From positions 2,051,001 to 2,115,000 of the forward strand of contig OY987248.1 in the NCBI GenBank assembly GCA_963920765.1: DNA of 64,000 nucleotides, given 5' to 3'. Shown here one piece after another: positions 47,760 through 60,747 of the stretch. How positions within the stretch are numbered: the first letter of the stretch is position 1; each line of letters begins with the position of its first letter. This stretch comes from Ulota crispa. Its lineage: Eukaryota > Streptophyta > Bryopsida > Orthotrichales > Orthotrichaceae. A program made the translations under genes and the position numbers. The notes below the pieces were generated by a model. The model was not told the origin of the DNA and searched no databases. It saw only the letters and a program-made list of their open reading frames with translations.

Positions 47760-48135
47760 TGTAAGTTAATACGATGCAATTTGCAGAAGCCCGAATCCAG
47801 TTGGGTGGAGGATTTGGCAGGAGGAGCAGGGCGCTGGAGAGGCCAGGCCTAAGTTTAATTTGCCTTCAAGCCCCGCGTACTGGATGGATGGTAGTGCGTG
47901 GGAACGTGAGAGCGAGTAAGTTCTGTGTTTGTTTGCACTGTGGAGAACGAGTTCCAGTTCGTTCGCACTGTGGAGAACGTGTGGAAGCAAAGTAGCCTTG
48001 TCCCATGTCAAATGGCAAGGCCAGCAAAAATATATAAGCATTGCATGGTCGCAGGTCCCGCAAATGGGGCGTGCAATACCGCTCGCCCTCCGGTGGTTGT
48101 GGGGGAATGCGTGAGTTGCCAAGTAAAAAATCTGC
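47760..48135 (-). promoter_or_regulatory. Diverged inverted copy of the JJJ1 upstream module (module B)
   Basis: On the minus strand this reads CTCACGTTCCCA, then GCGCCCTGCTCCTCCTGCCA, AATCCTCC and TCTGCAAATTGCATCG, matching modules A and C with many changes. A short unit, GTGCGAACGAACTGG-like, is doubled. It points toward the MED16 3' end, and no gene follows in that direction. Confidence 0.55.
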
Positions 48136-48204
48136 CGCGATGGCGATCTCAGTGATGAAAAAGTTGGCCGTGGTGTTGAGGTGAATCCCACGGCTCTAGG
48201 AACT

Positions 48205-48375
48205 AGAGACATTTTAGATTAAATATCTATGACCAATCGTCATTGATTGAGAGACATTTTAGATTAAATATCTATGACTGACTATCATTGATTAATGGGA
48301 CTAGCTATAAAGCTAATCTCATTTAACTAATCAATGACAGTCATAGATATTTAATCTAAAATGTCTCTCGTTCTT
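48205..48375. repeat. Palindromic repeat with a doubled left arm
   Basis: The track GACATTTTAGATTAAATATC occurs twice on the left (about 48209 and 48252) and once in inverted form on the right (ending about 48369). The result is a perfect-looking hairpin around AGCTATAAAGCT. It is probably a small MITE remnant; the target duplication is unclear. Confidence 0.7.
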
Positions 48376-48423
48376 AGAGCATGAACGCAATTAGATCACA
48401 CTACCTTATTCATACATTGAAGA

Positions 48424-48640
48424 AATAGTTGCTTATATGAATCTACATGCAAAAATTGCCAAAATAGGTGCTTATATAAATCTACATACAAAAATTGCCA
48501 AAAGCGCTTATAGAAATCTCCATGCAAAAATTGCCAATACAGTCGCTTGTATGAATCTACTGATACAAAAATTGCCAAAATAGCTTTCTGTCTATTAAAT
48601 ACCAATCTACATACAAAATTTACTAAAGTAGCTTTCTATC
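48424..48640. repeat. Minisatellite, about 40-bp unit
   Basis: About five diverged copies of a unit with GAATCTACATGCAAAAATTG and CCAAAATAG. Non-coding. Confidence 0.75.
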
Positions 48641-50561
48641 TATTAAAAAAGCTGCTTCTTATAGCTTCTTGTACATAATTTACAAAAACATAGATAAAAC
48701 CACCTATTATACACGACTCTAGATTCCACACATATGCAGTATGACTTGGGTCATTACTTCACTATATACTCATATGAAATAATGGTAATGAACTATAGGA
48801 TTTGCCACCATAGTGGATTACATACTTGGTGTCTATACAAAACCCTAAATAGATCCACAAAAAAGTGGTTCCACCTACCTAGCATTCCTAAAAGCTAAAA
48901 AGCTAGGAGTACACTATAAAAGAAAACATCTATGTATTATCTTGGATAAATAGGTATAAACAACTTGAAACTTTCCTTTGTATAGAAGATGAGTTACAAA
49001 AACCATATTCTCTTTCTCAAAAGAGGTGTACCTTGTTTATGAAAGGTCTTTGGGTTTTTGATTTTATTATATATATTTTTCTAAATTGGAGAATGGTACT
49101 AAGAGCAACCTCATATGGCCATGCACTGCACTAGTATCACATCAACAACTTTCCCATCCAAATTGTATTCAAAACAACAACTCTGTGGGCTTATTTATTT
49201 TCCTAAAAACCAAAACCCTATTTTTGGTGAATAATTTTGTACTTAATAGATGGTCTTCTATGAAAATTGATTGAAAAATTTAGTGATGAATTTTTGAGAC
49301 CCGATTGCATGGATGTGTAGGAAACATTTGTTTACACGTCTTTCCTTTCAACAAGCATTTCCAAAAACAATTTCTATTTTTCTTTTGAAATGATTTGAAT
49401 GTTAGGCTAAACATGTCCAAATTTTGTAAAATTCACATTTCTTTATGATAATCAAATTTTTACTATTTGATATACACTATGAATAATTTTGTATCTTTGA
49501 AGATGACAATATATATACTTTGCCAAAAGCCAATTCAAAAACAGAAATATCTATTCACCCTTATAACTTAGTGCTTCATTAGATTGCAACAAAAGACTAT
49601 CAAATCATTAAATACTACTTCCCATCAATTTTGAGGACAATGATAATGAATGATTTTACCTTTATCATATGTGAGATGGGAATCAGCAACAAAATATAAT
49701 TGCAATACAAGGATAAGTTATTGTACTTGTAAAAACTTGAATATACATGTAACCCTTATCAAAGTACGTCAACAAATGAACACATATGTAGTGTAGTTTG
49801 GACCTACTATTTTGAGATTGATACAATATTCCTCAAAGTGATGTAGAGATTTCAATGTAGAAGTGTAATTAACAAGATCTTTCTAGCGTTTTAGCAACTA
49901 CGTTGCACAAGTTAGATGCAAACAAGAAATATAGTATATATATATATATATATATATAGGTAAAACTATTACTTGCAAATTTGGCAGCCTAATTTCAATG
50001 TGCCAAACTCCAATGCAAGCAAGGCAAAAGAAAAAGCATGTGCACTCTTTATCATGGTAGCAAAGGTGGAAATAATAATTTTTTGTTTAGAGCAATGAGA
50101 GTAGGTTTGCAAGCCATATAGTGTGCACATATTGGCTACCTCTTGCAATTTTTCCCTATTGCTACACCTATTTTCTTCTTGTTAACATTTCCTTCAAAGA
50201 CTTGTCTTCATCAAGGACATGACTTTTCAAGAGAATTTTACAACAAAACTAAACAAATCAAGAAGTTTATTGTTGTTCAAGAGTACAAGAGCATAATCAC
50301 ATGTTGAAATGAGTTGACAAGGGTGACAATTGTACAAACAATTGCCTCATGTACTAGTACAAATAAGGATTCTAAAGTCACCAAAAGATGTTTTGAGGAG
50401 AGCTTATGAAAAACCTAGCCATTTCTTGAGGTCATTTTGAGTTTTAGAGATGATTTAAAATCAATACAAGCTTCTAACAATGTCAAGGTGCCATATACAT
50501 GACACAATTGTCAACAACATAAATCTTAGTCATTCTTGTGTATCTTCTATAATTAAAAGTG
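48641..50561. other. AT-rich gene-free stretch
   Basis: Nothing beyond scattered short open frames and a (TA) run at 49935-49958. Confidence 0.6.
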
Positions 50562-51108
50562 TTAACCCCTAAGTGCCCAATTGACCATTTTCTAGTTGTT
50601 ACACTTTTTTGCGGGCTGCCCAAAATGCAATAAATAATTATAGTTATAATTAAAAAATAATTTGAAATAGGAAAACAAGTCTACTTTCCATCCCAATTTG
50701 AGTCATGTCAATCGAAGTTAAACTCCATGAAGGAGATTTTTGCAAAGACAAACACTTCTATTTTTGCTGGTGTTCTAGACTTTACTATTTTGGAAAACTA
50801 CTGATGCTCTTTCCTTCAAAAAGATTGCATTTTTGGAGTTTTGAATAAAACATATATCTTTAACCAATCATACCAACTTTTAGGTTCTATGAATAAAATT
50901 TGTAATTTTGATGAATACTAAATGGTACATGCTTATAAATCCTTTAAATAAGAGTCCAAAACTTTTTTTGAATGTTTGACTAGATGAATAATTACTTAAT
51001 AACATGATTTTGGTTTCTATTTTGAAGTAAAATTCGTTAAAATTACAAAAGTATCATTTTATAACGCATTTTTATTTTGCCCTTACCCCTAGGGCGTTAA
51101 AGGGTTAA
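50562..51108. mobile_element. TTAA element of 547 bp
   Basis: It begins TTAACCCCTAAGTGCCCAA and ends GGGCGTTAAAGGGTTAA. The interior is AT-rich with no coding capacity. The terminus fits the group; the interior does not match the other subfamilies here. Confidence 0.65.
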
Positions 51109-51910
51109 TATCCTATTTCAAAAATCAAAAAATATGTTGTTGAGAGTAGTTTGAAAACTGTAAGAGTTAGCCATGTAAATTTCTATCATAAATGCTCATC
51201 TTTTGAATGGAAAAATAACAAACAATGATACTAAAAATAAGAATAAATGTTGGAAATCCCTTCATGGTTGTGGAGACAAAATATATGCTTTGTTGATACA
51301 TCCTAGTAAAATCTGGGCACTTACTTGTTCATTTTTAGGTCCAAAAGAATCATTTCAGGAATATTTACTAGAAACATTCCCATAATAGGCCAAGTCACGT
51401 ACTCTTGCAAAATATGAAGCAGATTTGGTTATTAGTAAAGTAGTTTTTTCTATCAAGACGAGTAAATATCTCTATGGTAACCAGCCTATTAAGGCTGAGT
51501 CTCATTGATTGTATGACGAATATAGGTATGAGTGTTTCTAATTTCTGAAACAACGCTGGAAGAGAAAGGCCGTACATTCACTTGAGGCTATTTTTGCAAG
51601 GCAATGTACTATGTAAAGCAGGGATTATCGTTATAAATATCATTATAAATAATAGAATACAACATTTTCTATATATAGAAGATACAATCAAGAATAGAGA
51701 TTGGTTGAGAGAGATTGTCATGTGCAACTTCCAATGATATGTTAGTCAGTTACTCCTTTTACAAAGGAACAAGGGGTATATGCATAAAGTGGAGAGACAG
51801 ATACATGCATAAAGTTGTTCAAACTAAGGCTTTACTTCAAATGAAGTTAGTGGCGTTTGTGAGTTAACCAATCACTTATGGTTTAAATTTTAAAATTGAC
51901 CATTCACACA

Positions 51911-52400
51911 AGAAAAGAAAACACAACAATATCACTAATGGATTGAAAGATTATAATGTTTGATCATGAGAGTGTTAAAACTACAAAAATAATTTGACGC
52001 CTTTGAATCCTCTTTTCACATGTTGGATCTAAAAAAATGACCATCAAAAAAATATAAGGTTAAAGGAAATAACATACATAACCCCAGTCACTTTATAGCT
52101 TTTCAAAATCTTTTCTACAATATTTCAAATGAATTTTTTATGTAAAATTTTCTCCAAGATCTAGTGTATTTGAGACTCATTTCCAAGAGCTCTCAACACT
52201 AGAGAAAGTCAAGACCCTTGCACAAAAGTTTGAATGAAAAACTCATAATTGATCATTTTCAAAATCAGATTGTTGAGACTAAAATCATACTTCACAAAGA
52301 ATAAATCCAAGATGTAATTTAATAGTAACTTAGTTAGGTTTATTGAACTTCATAGTATTGCAAACACCAAAATTTGATGCCGCACACATTTAGGGGTTAA
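51911..52400 (-). mobile_element. Dispersed repeat R1, copy 3 (reverse), with TTAA terminus
   Basis: Read on the minus strand it starts TTAACCCCTAAATGTGTGCG and runs through the R1 tracks GCTCTTGGAAATGAG and GATATTGTTGTGTTTTCTTT. The far end has no recognisable TTAA terminus. Confidence 0.65.
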
Positions 52401-53492
52401 TATTATAAGAAAATTAATTCTTTTTATACTTTTTATTTTTTTTATTTTTTTTCTGGTTGGTGTTAGATTTTGTATTTTTTTCACATCTTATTATTTTAGT
52501 TTGGACCTCAGTTATGGCACCTTTGTTTACACGAAATATTGATATTTATTTCATTTCCCATTCTATATTAGATTCTTCTTTTGGATTTTAAATTAATATT
52601 TGATTTTGACACCATATTTTTTGCTATAATGTAGACCATGATACTTTGGTTGGTTTTAAATTTTGAGTTATTTCTCACTTCTTATTATATTTGTTAAGTC
52701 ACATTTGTTTTTATTTTTTATTTAATACAACACAGCCCCTTGAATACCTAGTCGCCTATACATATCCATACTAGATACAGTCTTGTGCATAGGATAAAGT
52801 TAAATCTTGTGCCTCTACATAAGTTGTAAAAAAAGCTAATGTCTTAGATTTGTAAAGTACTTATATTATTTATATTAAATTTAGCAGTTTGAATGTTCTC
52901 TTCTTTATTTGTAGGTTTGTTATAAATTTTATCTCAAATGAATAAAATCCTTGCTATATTATGCTGCACGTCAATTCTAAAATGCTTTAAGTGGTCCATC
53001 CGGGAAATAATTCTATTTGTTGTATGCATTTTGTTTCCTAAGTTTAGTACTATCTTGAAAATGTTTAGTATTATGAGTCATGGTACAATGACATATACAC
53101 AATTTTAACATAAGAAACCAAAGGCAAAGAAGAGCTAGTAGAAGCTTTGATAATACATATGGTAATATAAAAAATAGTAGAAGAGTATAATTTGTGTTGA
53201 AAAATAGAGTGATGGATGGAAACATGTGCCCTCCATTGGTACACATTTGTTATTCAAAGTTTGCCCAAGAGTATGCAGGACATAAGCGGAATTTTTTTTC
53301 CAAAGAACTTGGACTTCCATTAGCGTCCCCATAACAATGAAGACAAGTACAAAAAGTAATACTAAAACCATTGGATGCCCACTCTTCTAGTGATGACCAA
53401 GCGCTTGGTGATAGCCATCTATCCACAAATTTTGGACATTGAAATGTGCTTTATGTTCTTGTTGAATGAACCCTAAAGCCCATGGCCCCAAA
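52401..53492. other. AT-rich gene-free stretch
   Basis: No coding, RNA or repeat feature could be supported. Confidence 0.55.
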
Positions 53493-53522
53493 CCCTATAC
53501 CCTATACCCTATACCCTATACC
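53493..53522. repeat. Telomere-like (CCCTATA)4 array
   Basis: Four tandem copies of CCCTATA, one base away from the plant telomere unit CCCTAAA. An ACCCTAAAG precedes it at about 53470. Confidence 0.9.
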
Positions 53523-54058
53523 TTAAGTACTCACTAGTCACTACTTATATTTTTTCTCTATGCTATTTTACATCTACGGCTTACATAATTCTATCATTTT
53601 TTTGTCTATCCTATATTATATATAATCGTGTTTTCCACTACTAGACCACCATATATTATATGTAATATTTTTACAAATTTTACCCAAAATTAATATAATG
53701 GACCCTATATTTTATTGCACGTAGTTTCTACTTTTTTTGCAAGTGACTCCCAATTCAAGAAGAGGTGGTACATGTATCAATTCCCATGATCTAAAACATT
53801 TAGATATTCAAGTTAGTTGGATCTGGTGCTTTCAAACGATTTCCTTCTTTTTGGTTGTGAGGTTTATTTGAGCACATTATGTAGACAAAAAACCAACCAG
53901 GTGGCACTCATTCAATTGAGATCCTATCTAAAAATAGTTAGATAGACAAAGACAAGCAACAAAACCTGTAGAATTTGGATATGCTCCTTGGCAAAGACAC
54001 CTGGTTGACGTCGCTTTGAACCTTAATTCGGATCTGCTCCTCGGCACCTCCTTCAAAA

Positions 54059-54330
54059 TCACTTGCCACTTGTGACGCTTTTGACGCTTTTCAAACCATC
54101 TATCATATCAGAAAGCCCATTTCCGATCTTTGTTTGGTCCTTCAGGAGGTCTTCAACAAGCCATATAGTTTCATCAAGCTTATAATTCACGAGCTTTAAC
54201 TTAGCACAAATTTGTGCCTCAAAGTAGTCAACTCTCTTTTCCACAACATCTACACCAATGCATGAGTGTCTTTTATCACATCCAATGTTGACTCAACTCT
54301 TTCCAACCAAGGGACCAAGATGCTGAGTGT
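54059..54330 (-). pseudogene. Broken coiled-coil protein fragment
   Basis: A 61-residue open frame (MEKRVDYFEAQICAKLKLVN onward, then DETIWLVEDLLKDQTKIGNG) has a heptad-like pattern and ends at a stop. In another frame just upstream the minus strand reads LERVESTLDVIKDTHALV, which continues the same heptad style. One frame shift and a stop separate the two. I do not recognise the family. Confidence 0.4.
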
Positions 54331-54733
54331 GAAATATTGGTTTAGGCCAATAGCCGCAGTACAAACCAAGCCCATCACCACCACGACAGAGAATGTAGTA
54401 TCGGATAATTTTTGCAGAAAAACAACAACAAATATTTAAAAACAAAAAAACAAAAACAAAGAAAAGATAGTAGTGTACCTCATTTGTCACAAATTTTTCC
54501 ATGGCGCTTGCGCTTGTTGCGCTCGTTGCGGACGTCCTCAAGCCTCTCATTGTGCGGGCCCACATGATGGCAAATCAAAAACAAGGAGTAGAGGACTAAG
54601 AGGAGCGGTACAAATCAAAAACGAAGAGGAGAGGACTAAGAGGAGCAGACAACGGTCAAAGAGGAGGAGCGAGTACTGTAGTAGAATGGCCCAAGTCGGG
54701 ACCTTGGGTTTAGGCCTCAAGGTACTACTCGTA

Positions 54734-54964
54734 TTAACCCTTGAAGGGCCCAACGTCCTTTGCGACTGTATGTATTACCGTATATATTGACGTATTTGAG
54801 CTGCTCTGAGGACTTTTCAAATTTATTTATGTATCCATCATTGTACAACCCTTCAATATGTATGGTTGTAACACTTAATTTTCAGCTGATTCAAACTTCT
54901 CAATATTGGTTGCGACCGTATTTGGTACCGTATCTCTAGAACCCAAGGGCCCTTCAAGGGTTAA
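54734..54964 (+). mobile_element. TTAA element, subfamily R4 (forward), cluster 2
   Basis: Bounded by TTAACCCTTGAAGGGCCC and GGGCCCTTCAAGGGTTAA. The interior (GTATTTGGTACCGTATCTCT, AACACTTAATTTTCAGC) matches 34894-35123. It shares TTAA 54961-54964 with the next element. Confidence 0.88.
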
Positions 54965-55197
54965 TCCCTGAGCACCCAGAATTATTTTAGGATTTAAGAG
55001 AAAATGGGGGGTTTAATGGCCACCACAGCTTGGAAAATTACATTGAAAAAAAGTGACCGCAGGATTTGAAAAAGGACCACTTTCTCTATTGATGCAAACC
55101 AGCCATGACTATTTTCATTGTACAAATTAAGAGAAAAGGTGAGATCAAGTTGTGGGCCCCTACGACAAGATCCTGTAGCTGGGGGCTTAAGGGTTAA
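54961..55197. mobile_element. TTAA element, subfamily R3
   Basis: It starts TTAATCCCTGAGCACCCA and ends GCTTAAGGGTTAA, with a doubled TTAA seven bases apart at the right edge. The CCTGAGC[GA]CCCA start is shared with the element at 60748. Confidence 0.7.
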
Positions 55198-55411
55198 TCC
55201 TTGAACAATCAAGCATGTTGCTTCAACCAATACAACATGGGGTATTATTCTTGTATCTAGAATGGATCCACACCTCTACTATATTTGAGACCAAGAAAGA
55301 AGTTAGAGAATAAGTTTTAAAGAGCTACTTGAGATTCCAAATTAAAATTTCTTATTTGTAGCAAATGACAATTATACATTAGTATATATACTATGCCCTA
55401 TGGTCGTTTAA
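55194..55411 (-). mobile_element. TTAA element, subfamily R2 (reverse), cluster 2
   Basis: Begins TTAATCCTTGAACAATC, ends TATGGTCGTTTAA. The interior matches R2 at 34436-34662. It shares TTAA 55408-55411 with the inverted sister copy on its right. Confidence 0.85.
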
Positions 55412-55817
55412 CCCTTAAATGACCATAGGACATAGTATGTATGCTGATGTATAATTTTCATTTGCTACCAATAAGAAATTTTAATTTGGGATCTCAAGTA
55501 GCTCACTAGAATTGCACTGATCTATTCTCCAACTTTTGTGTTGGTCTCAAAGATAGTAGAGGTATGGATCCATTCCAAATACAAGAAAAATACCCCGTAT
55601 AGTGGTGCCTCAATAAGATGAAGGTATCTGGACAACATTTTCATTTTGTGTAAGAAAAGCATTAATTGTAACCACACATCTTTTGTAGCTCCCCAACCAC
55701 TAGGGACAATGATTTCCTTCATCTTAGCTAAGCGTTTTTTCTTATAAAGGTTCATCTTAAAGAGGCACTACTGTGTTGTACTAGTCGGAGCGGCTTGCTC
55801 GATTGTTTGGGGGTTAA
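55408..55817 (+). mobile_element. TTAA element, subfamily R2 (forward) with a nested insertion
   Basis: Begins TTAACCCTTAAATGACCATA, ends TTTGGGGGTTAA. It aligns with 33263-33502 except for 172 extra bases at 55601-55772. Confidence 0.85.
55601..55772. mobile_element. Small TIR element nested in R2
   Basis: The ends AGTGGTGCCTCAATAAGATG and, on the other strand, AGTAGTGCCTCTTTAAGATG form near-perfect inverted repeats. It interrupts an otherwise alignable R2 copy. At 172 bp it is too short to code for anything. The target duplication is at most four bases and imperfect (GTAT/GTGT). Confidence 0.75.
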
Positions 55818-56470
55818 GATCTCCACTCATGAAATAGCATTCCCTCAAATGCATCCATATAAAATGCTAAGTGTTAGATTGAAACAACTATTGTAGTGTG
55901 CCACATTAGTATGTGAATTAACATTCACCTATACAAAAACAAATATCACTTCAAAAAAGAAATATTGAAGCAAATGACAAAAAAAGAATGCATGTGCACT
56001 TCTTTGATAAATGCAATGGGAGATGTGAAAGTTGATGTACTGCTCATGTGCAACAATATTAAGATGTTAGGGAATGAGAAAAATGCTCACACACATTCTA
56101 TTTAGGATAAGCCAAATTAAAAGAAAATAAAGTAAGTAGCTATAACTACCTTCAATTTGAAGAGTATATTTAGGAGTTTATATATTCATGAATAAAATGA
56201 TCTATAAATTTAGAGGTCAATTAGTCTTCAAGTTCTCTAAATATTTTGAATTTATTTTACATTTTAAAATTCCTCATGTGTCGTAGATTTTTATGCAATA
56301 ATTAAGTTGCCAACATTTTATTTTGGTTTCTTGTTAATGTGCATTTTTTAAACCATCATTGTTATGAATTTATAATTCTTCCATTACTCAAAATTAAGTA
56401 CAAGGTTTTTAAAATGAGACATTAACTCAAGGAGACATTCAAATTAACCTGCTTTTATGTATGCCACGTT

Positions 56471-57405
56471 TTAACCCCTAAAGGCCCATGCCCATTTTTT
56501 TGTGAAAGTCACTGAAAACTGCCACTTTGAGGGGAATGAATAGAAAAGTAGGAAATAAGTTTTGTTTTGCAAAACCAACCACAGGATCTTGCCTTAGACT
56601 AGAAGAGGTATTTGTGAGGAAAAATTTAGGCCATTCTAGATAGAGAGGAGGGAAATATTTACATCTGAATTGAAAAAAAAGGTATTTTTCTATGATGTCC
56701 AAAAACTTCAAAAGCCTTTGACCACTCTTACATGATAAGAATTGCTCTACACAAAGTTGAGGTTTATTTTTTTCATGTAGAAGACCAAGTTAGGCATGTG
56801 TGGGAGAATTTTCAAATCAATTGGAACAATACAACACATGGGAAAAAATAGTAAGTAAAAAGAAGTAGAGAATGAGTTAAATCACTAAGTTTTTAAGAAT
56901 TTAATTATTGAAATGATAAATTCAAATCCCAATGGTTATAATGTTGTAATAAACAATCCAATTCCTTAGGTTTAGTTTTTGGTCCAAAATATTGAAAACT
57001 GTGGAAAATAATGGACTTCAAGATTTATTTTAGAGTAGAGCATCCGTAACTGCCTACAAACTAAAACATCTCATAACTTTCATCTCATTGAAATTGAATA
57101 ATTCAAAACTTCCCACATATGAAAAAATCCAAAGAACCAATTTCAGATATTTATTTTTAGAAAATACAAAATTTAAAGAAGTTTTTGGGCTGCCCGGATT
57201 ACCCTCCATCCTCCAGGTTGCAGAAATTATTGGATAATTTCTTTGTTAAATGTCAGAATGAGGAAAAAATTAGATTCATACGTAGGCCTTGGAACTCTCC
57301 ACCTTCAATAAAAGTTTCTGAAAATCACACAAACTAGTTTAGCTATAGGTACATGCTCGAAATCCATTTGTCCCCCGAGGGAACAGTTGGACCTTTAGGG
57401 GTTAA
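56471..57405. mobile_element. TTAA element of 935 bp
   Basis: Starts TTAACCCCTAAAGGCCCATG, ends GGACCTTTAGGGGTTAA. The inverted match is about 15 bp. No transposase is found inside. Confidence 0.65.
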
Positions 57406-60400
57406 AGTATACATGTTATCCAATTAGAAGAACTATATGTGATGAGTAAAGTTGAATAAGTTCATTTTCAAACTTTTGTTTAGAATACATATGTTTATAT
57501 ACACTTACATTTACACCCACATGTGTTTATATATACATATATATTACCAAGGGTTTGAGTTTTTCTTTGTGCTTATTTAAAATCTCCAAATATATTTTGC
57601 ATGAAATTTCTAAGCATCATTTTCAATTGTAGTTTTGTGTAAATTTGCCATTTATTACTATGAGATGCATTTTGAGATGGATCTCCTATATGAGTCAAAT
57701 GTGGTATTTTGTGTATACTTTTTGTGACAAGACAATCAAATAATAGTGATAAGAGGCTTTAGACCTCATTTGTAATGAAAAAGTACCCAATAATCCTAAA
57801 TTGCTTCAAACACCATGGTTAGAAATAAAGTCATGGTGAATGAAGTCACTACTTTTAAATGATTAGAGTTGTGGTGAAAAAGGCTTTATGACTCTTTGCT
57901 AAAACATCTTTTCTAAGTGTAGTACCAAGAGTACTGTAAAAATAACATCATTGATATGGGCATCAACACACTCTAACTACCTATTTTTCAAATCTAAATA
58001 GGGCAACATGCATCCAATCAAAATAAGTGATTTTTCAATAAGTAGTATCTACCAAATCCCTCCTAAAACAAGAAACATTCATTTTCTTAGTTTAGAAGCT
58101 AAGTAAAGATCTACAAGAAACTTGAATTGAAAATAAGCAAATTTTTAACTTCAAAGGATGTCAAAAGTTTTGTTTTATTATTGAAATCAACTTGTTCATT
58201 ACCCCATGGTGTGAGACAAGAAGCCTATTTTGGGTGCAAGGAGAGGACAAAATTGAATTGTTTCAAGAGCAAAATTATTAGTTTATTAAATTGTTAAAAC
58301 TACAAACTCAAATTTACACTTTAAGTCAAAAACAGTGTTAACCCTTTAAAATTGTAAATGCATACATTTGATAAAAGGATCATAAGACTAGCAAATTGTT
58401 TGTGAAATTTAAGTTTTTTAATATAAGGTTCATTATGAACTTATGCACATATTTTGGAAATACAAGTCCACTAAATGGAAAACTCAATAGTTCTACTAAA
58501 AGAACACCTCTAACAAAGTTTAAGAGAAAAAATTGAGCAAATATCACTTACAACAACTGTTTGATTAAAGAACTTAGTCTACTCATATGTTTTCAATCCT
58601 TCCATTTCAAAAAATGAAGGACTTTATGAAGATGCTAAATCATTGTTTAGTAACTTATATACCTAGTTGAAGTTTGATTGAGAAAATATTCTATTTTGTA
58701 AATAAAGATGTCTTATTGTCTTCATAATATTTTTATAAAAGCTTATGTTTTAAATGATGATTTTTATAATGAAAACCAAATGATGAAAATTGAGGATATA
58801 GAAGACAGGTCATTGTGATTTAATCTAGGGATTTAATTTTCATATACAATTTTTGTTTTTTGTACATGTATAAATATGTCATTTGGTTTAACATACCGTA
58901 ATGTTCACTTAGTTGTTGAAACTCAAGCATGTTTGTTAGGAAATTTCTAGATTGAAATCCATTCACCAAAATGTTATCTACAATTCTAGTTCATTCAACA
59001 ATAATCCATGGCAACATTCATTTTTAGTAGCATATTTAGAAGGGTTTTGAACTCTTGATATTAGCGCCATACAAGGTTTTTGGATGTTGTCATATGAACA
59101 ATGAAGAAGTTTTAAAAAAAAAACACTTTAGGTTTTCTAATGAACATTTGACCCTAAGTGACAATCTAATAATCCTATACATATGATTTTAACCCTTCAA
59201 CCGAGTTCTATTGCATTTTTGAAGAATTTTCAACTCATTCAATGAGATTTGGATCGATTGGTATAATTAATGCAAGGGCAACCTATTCCATACATTTTGG
59301 ACCTCTATTTATTTGTCATTAATTGTTGGCAAGTTTTGGAATTCTATACATAGTTTTCAAATTTTAAACCAATTTGAGCTAAACATGATAGTATGGAGAA
59401 GTATGGCATTTCTACAAGTAAAAACCTCTTATAAATTTAGACACAATTATATTGTATCTTAGGAGACTTTTAAAATGCATTATGTGGCAAAATGGTAACT
59501 TTATATGATTTTTCTTAATTGGAGATACAATTTCTGGGAACATTAAAATGATCATTTTGATTTCAAATGCCACTTAGAAAATATATGGTTTTCTTATCAA
59601 AACCTCACAAATTATTCATAGTGTATATAAAAAACAAGATGAAAAACCACAATCTTGCCAAACAAGTCTTGGATCCTAGAACATAAGTTCATTTTTGTGT
59701 TTTGTTATGCAATAAGTGTTTAAGATTTCACTCTTACATTTTTTTTAAATCTTAAATTTATTCAATCCCCTAACTCTTCCTTGTAACCATTCTCTTAAAT
59801 CCTTTTTAACTTCAAATTTTCTTTGCTTAAATACTGTTGTCTCATTTTTGATATTGCCTTTACAAAGCGGCAGTAATAAACTCATTTCTATAGATCCATA
59901 TAGCTCAGATAGTTAAGCTACCTTCAATGGATGCTATATTTGTGCCAACATGCAAATTGAAATCAGTCTTCATGTGTTGTTCATCTAAACTCTTTACTGG
60001 ACAAATCAAATTAAAACGAGTGGTATTTGGTTTCCAGCTATACATTTTGAATGAAATTCTAATCCATTTCAAAAGAATAAATGACTATTTATAAAAAAAT
60101 ATGACTACTTTCTAAAAACACGAAAATAGAGTTGTTCAGAACATAGATGCCTTAATAGATTATTATTTTCTGAATATGCATAAACTTGCAACTCTTTTGT
60201 AGCAATCAATGAGAGGTTTTCCTTCTTTTATTGAAATTCTACAAAACGATAAGTGAATTAATTAAATACAATGTCATCTCTAATTAGGAAGTAAAATAAT
60301 GACAAGCAACAAAAACATTGTTTTTAATTACAAAGATTGAAATGGTTGCTCTCAAATTCTAAATTTTATCAGCTCTTTTTATCACACGGATTACAAAATC

Positions 60401-60747
60401 TAAATTTGTTAGAAACTGCTTAAGGTTTTGTTTTCAAAACAATCCATTTTCTATCTTTTTTTCTATTGTATTTCATACAAATTCTACTTTTTCAAAGTGT
60501 TTTTGCCCTTAACTCTTTAGCATGAGATTTTGGATTTATAAACAAACCCGAGTAAATTATAAAATTGAGCTGTCTAAAGAAGTTTGCAACTTTAAACACA
60601 ATATTCTTTTAACCTTCTTATTCTATAGAATTGGGTGGCTGTCTCATCTTATTTGAAAATGATGAAAACATTAGATCCTACGATGGTCACTCAAATTTTT
60701 GATAGAGGTGAAAGGTATCAAGATACTGGTTAGTTTTTGAGAGTGCC
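57406..60747. other. AT-rich gene-free stretch
   Basis: Long homopolymer-rich sequence with no usable open frame, RNA gene or recognisable repeat. Confidence 0.55.

Noticed and set aside
47766..48212. 148-residue minus-strand frame
   Set aside because: It is open only because of the GC-rich module B; no domain is recognisable and the homologous modules A and C do not keep the frame.
59880..59945. tRNA-like A-box track TAGCTCAGATAGTTAAGC
   Set aside because: No B-box, no cloverleaf partner stems and no anticodon loop could be found downstream.
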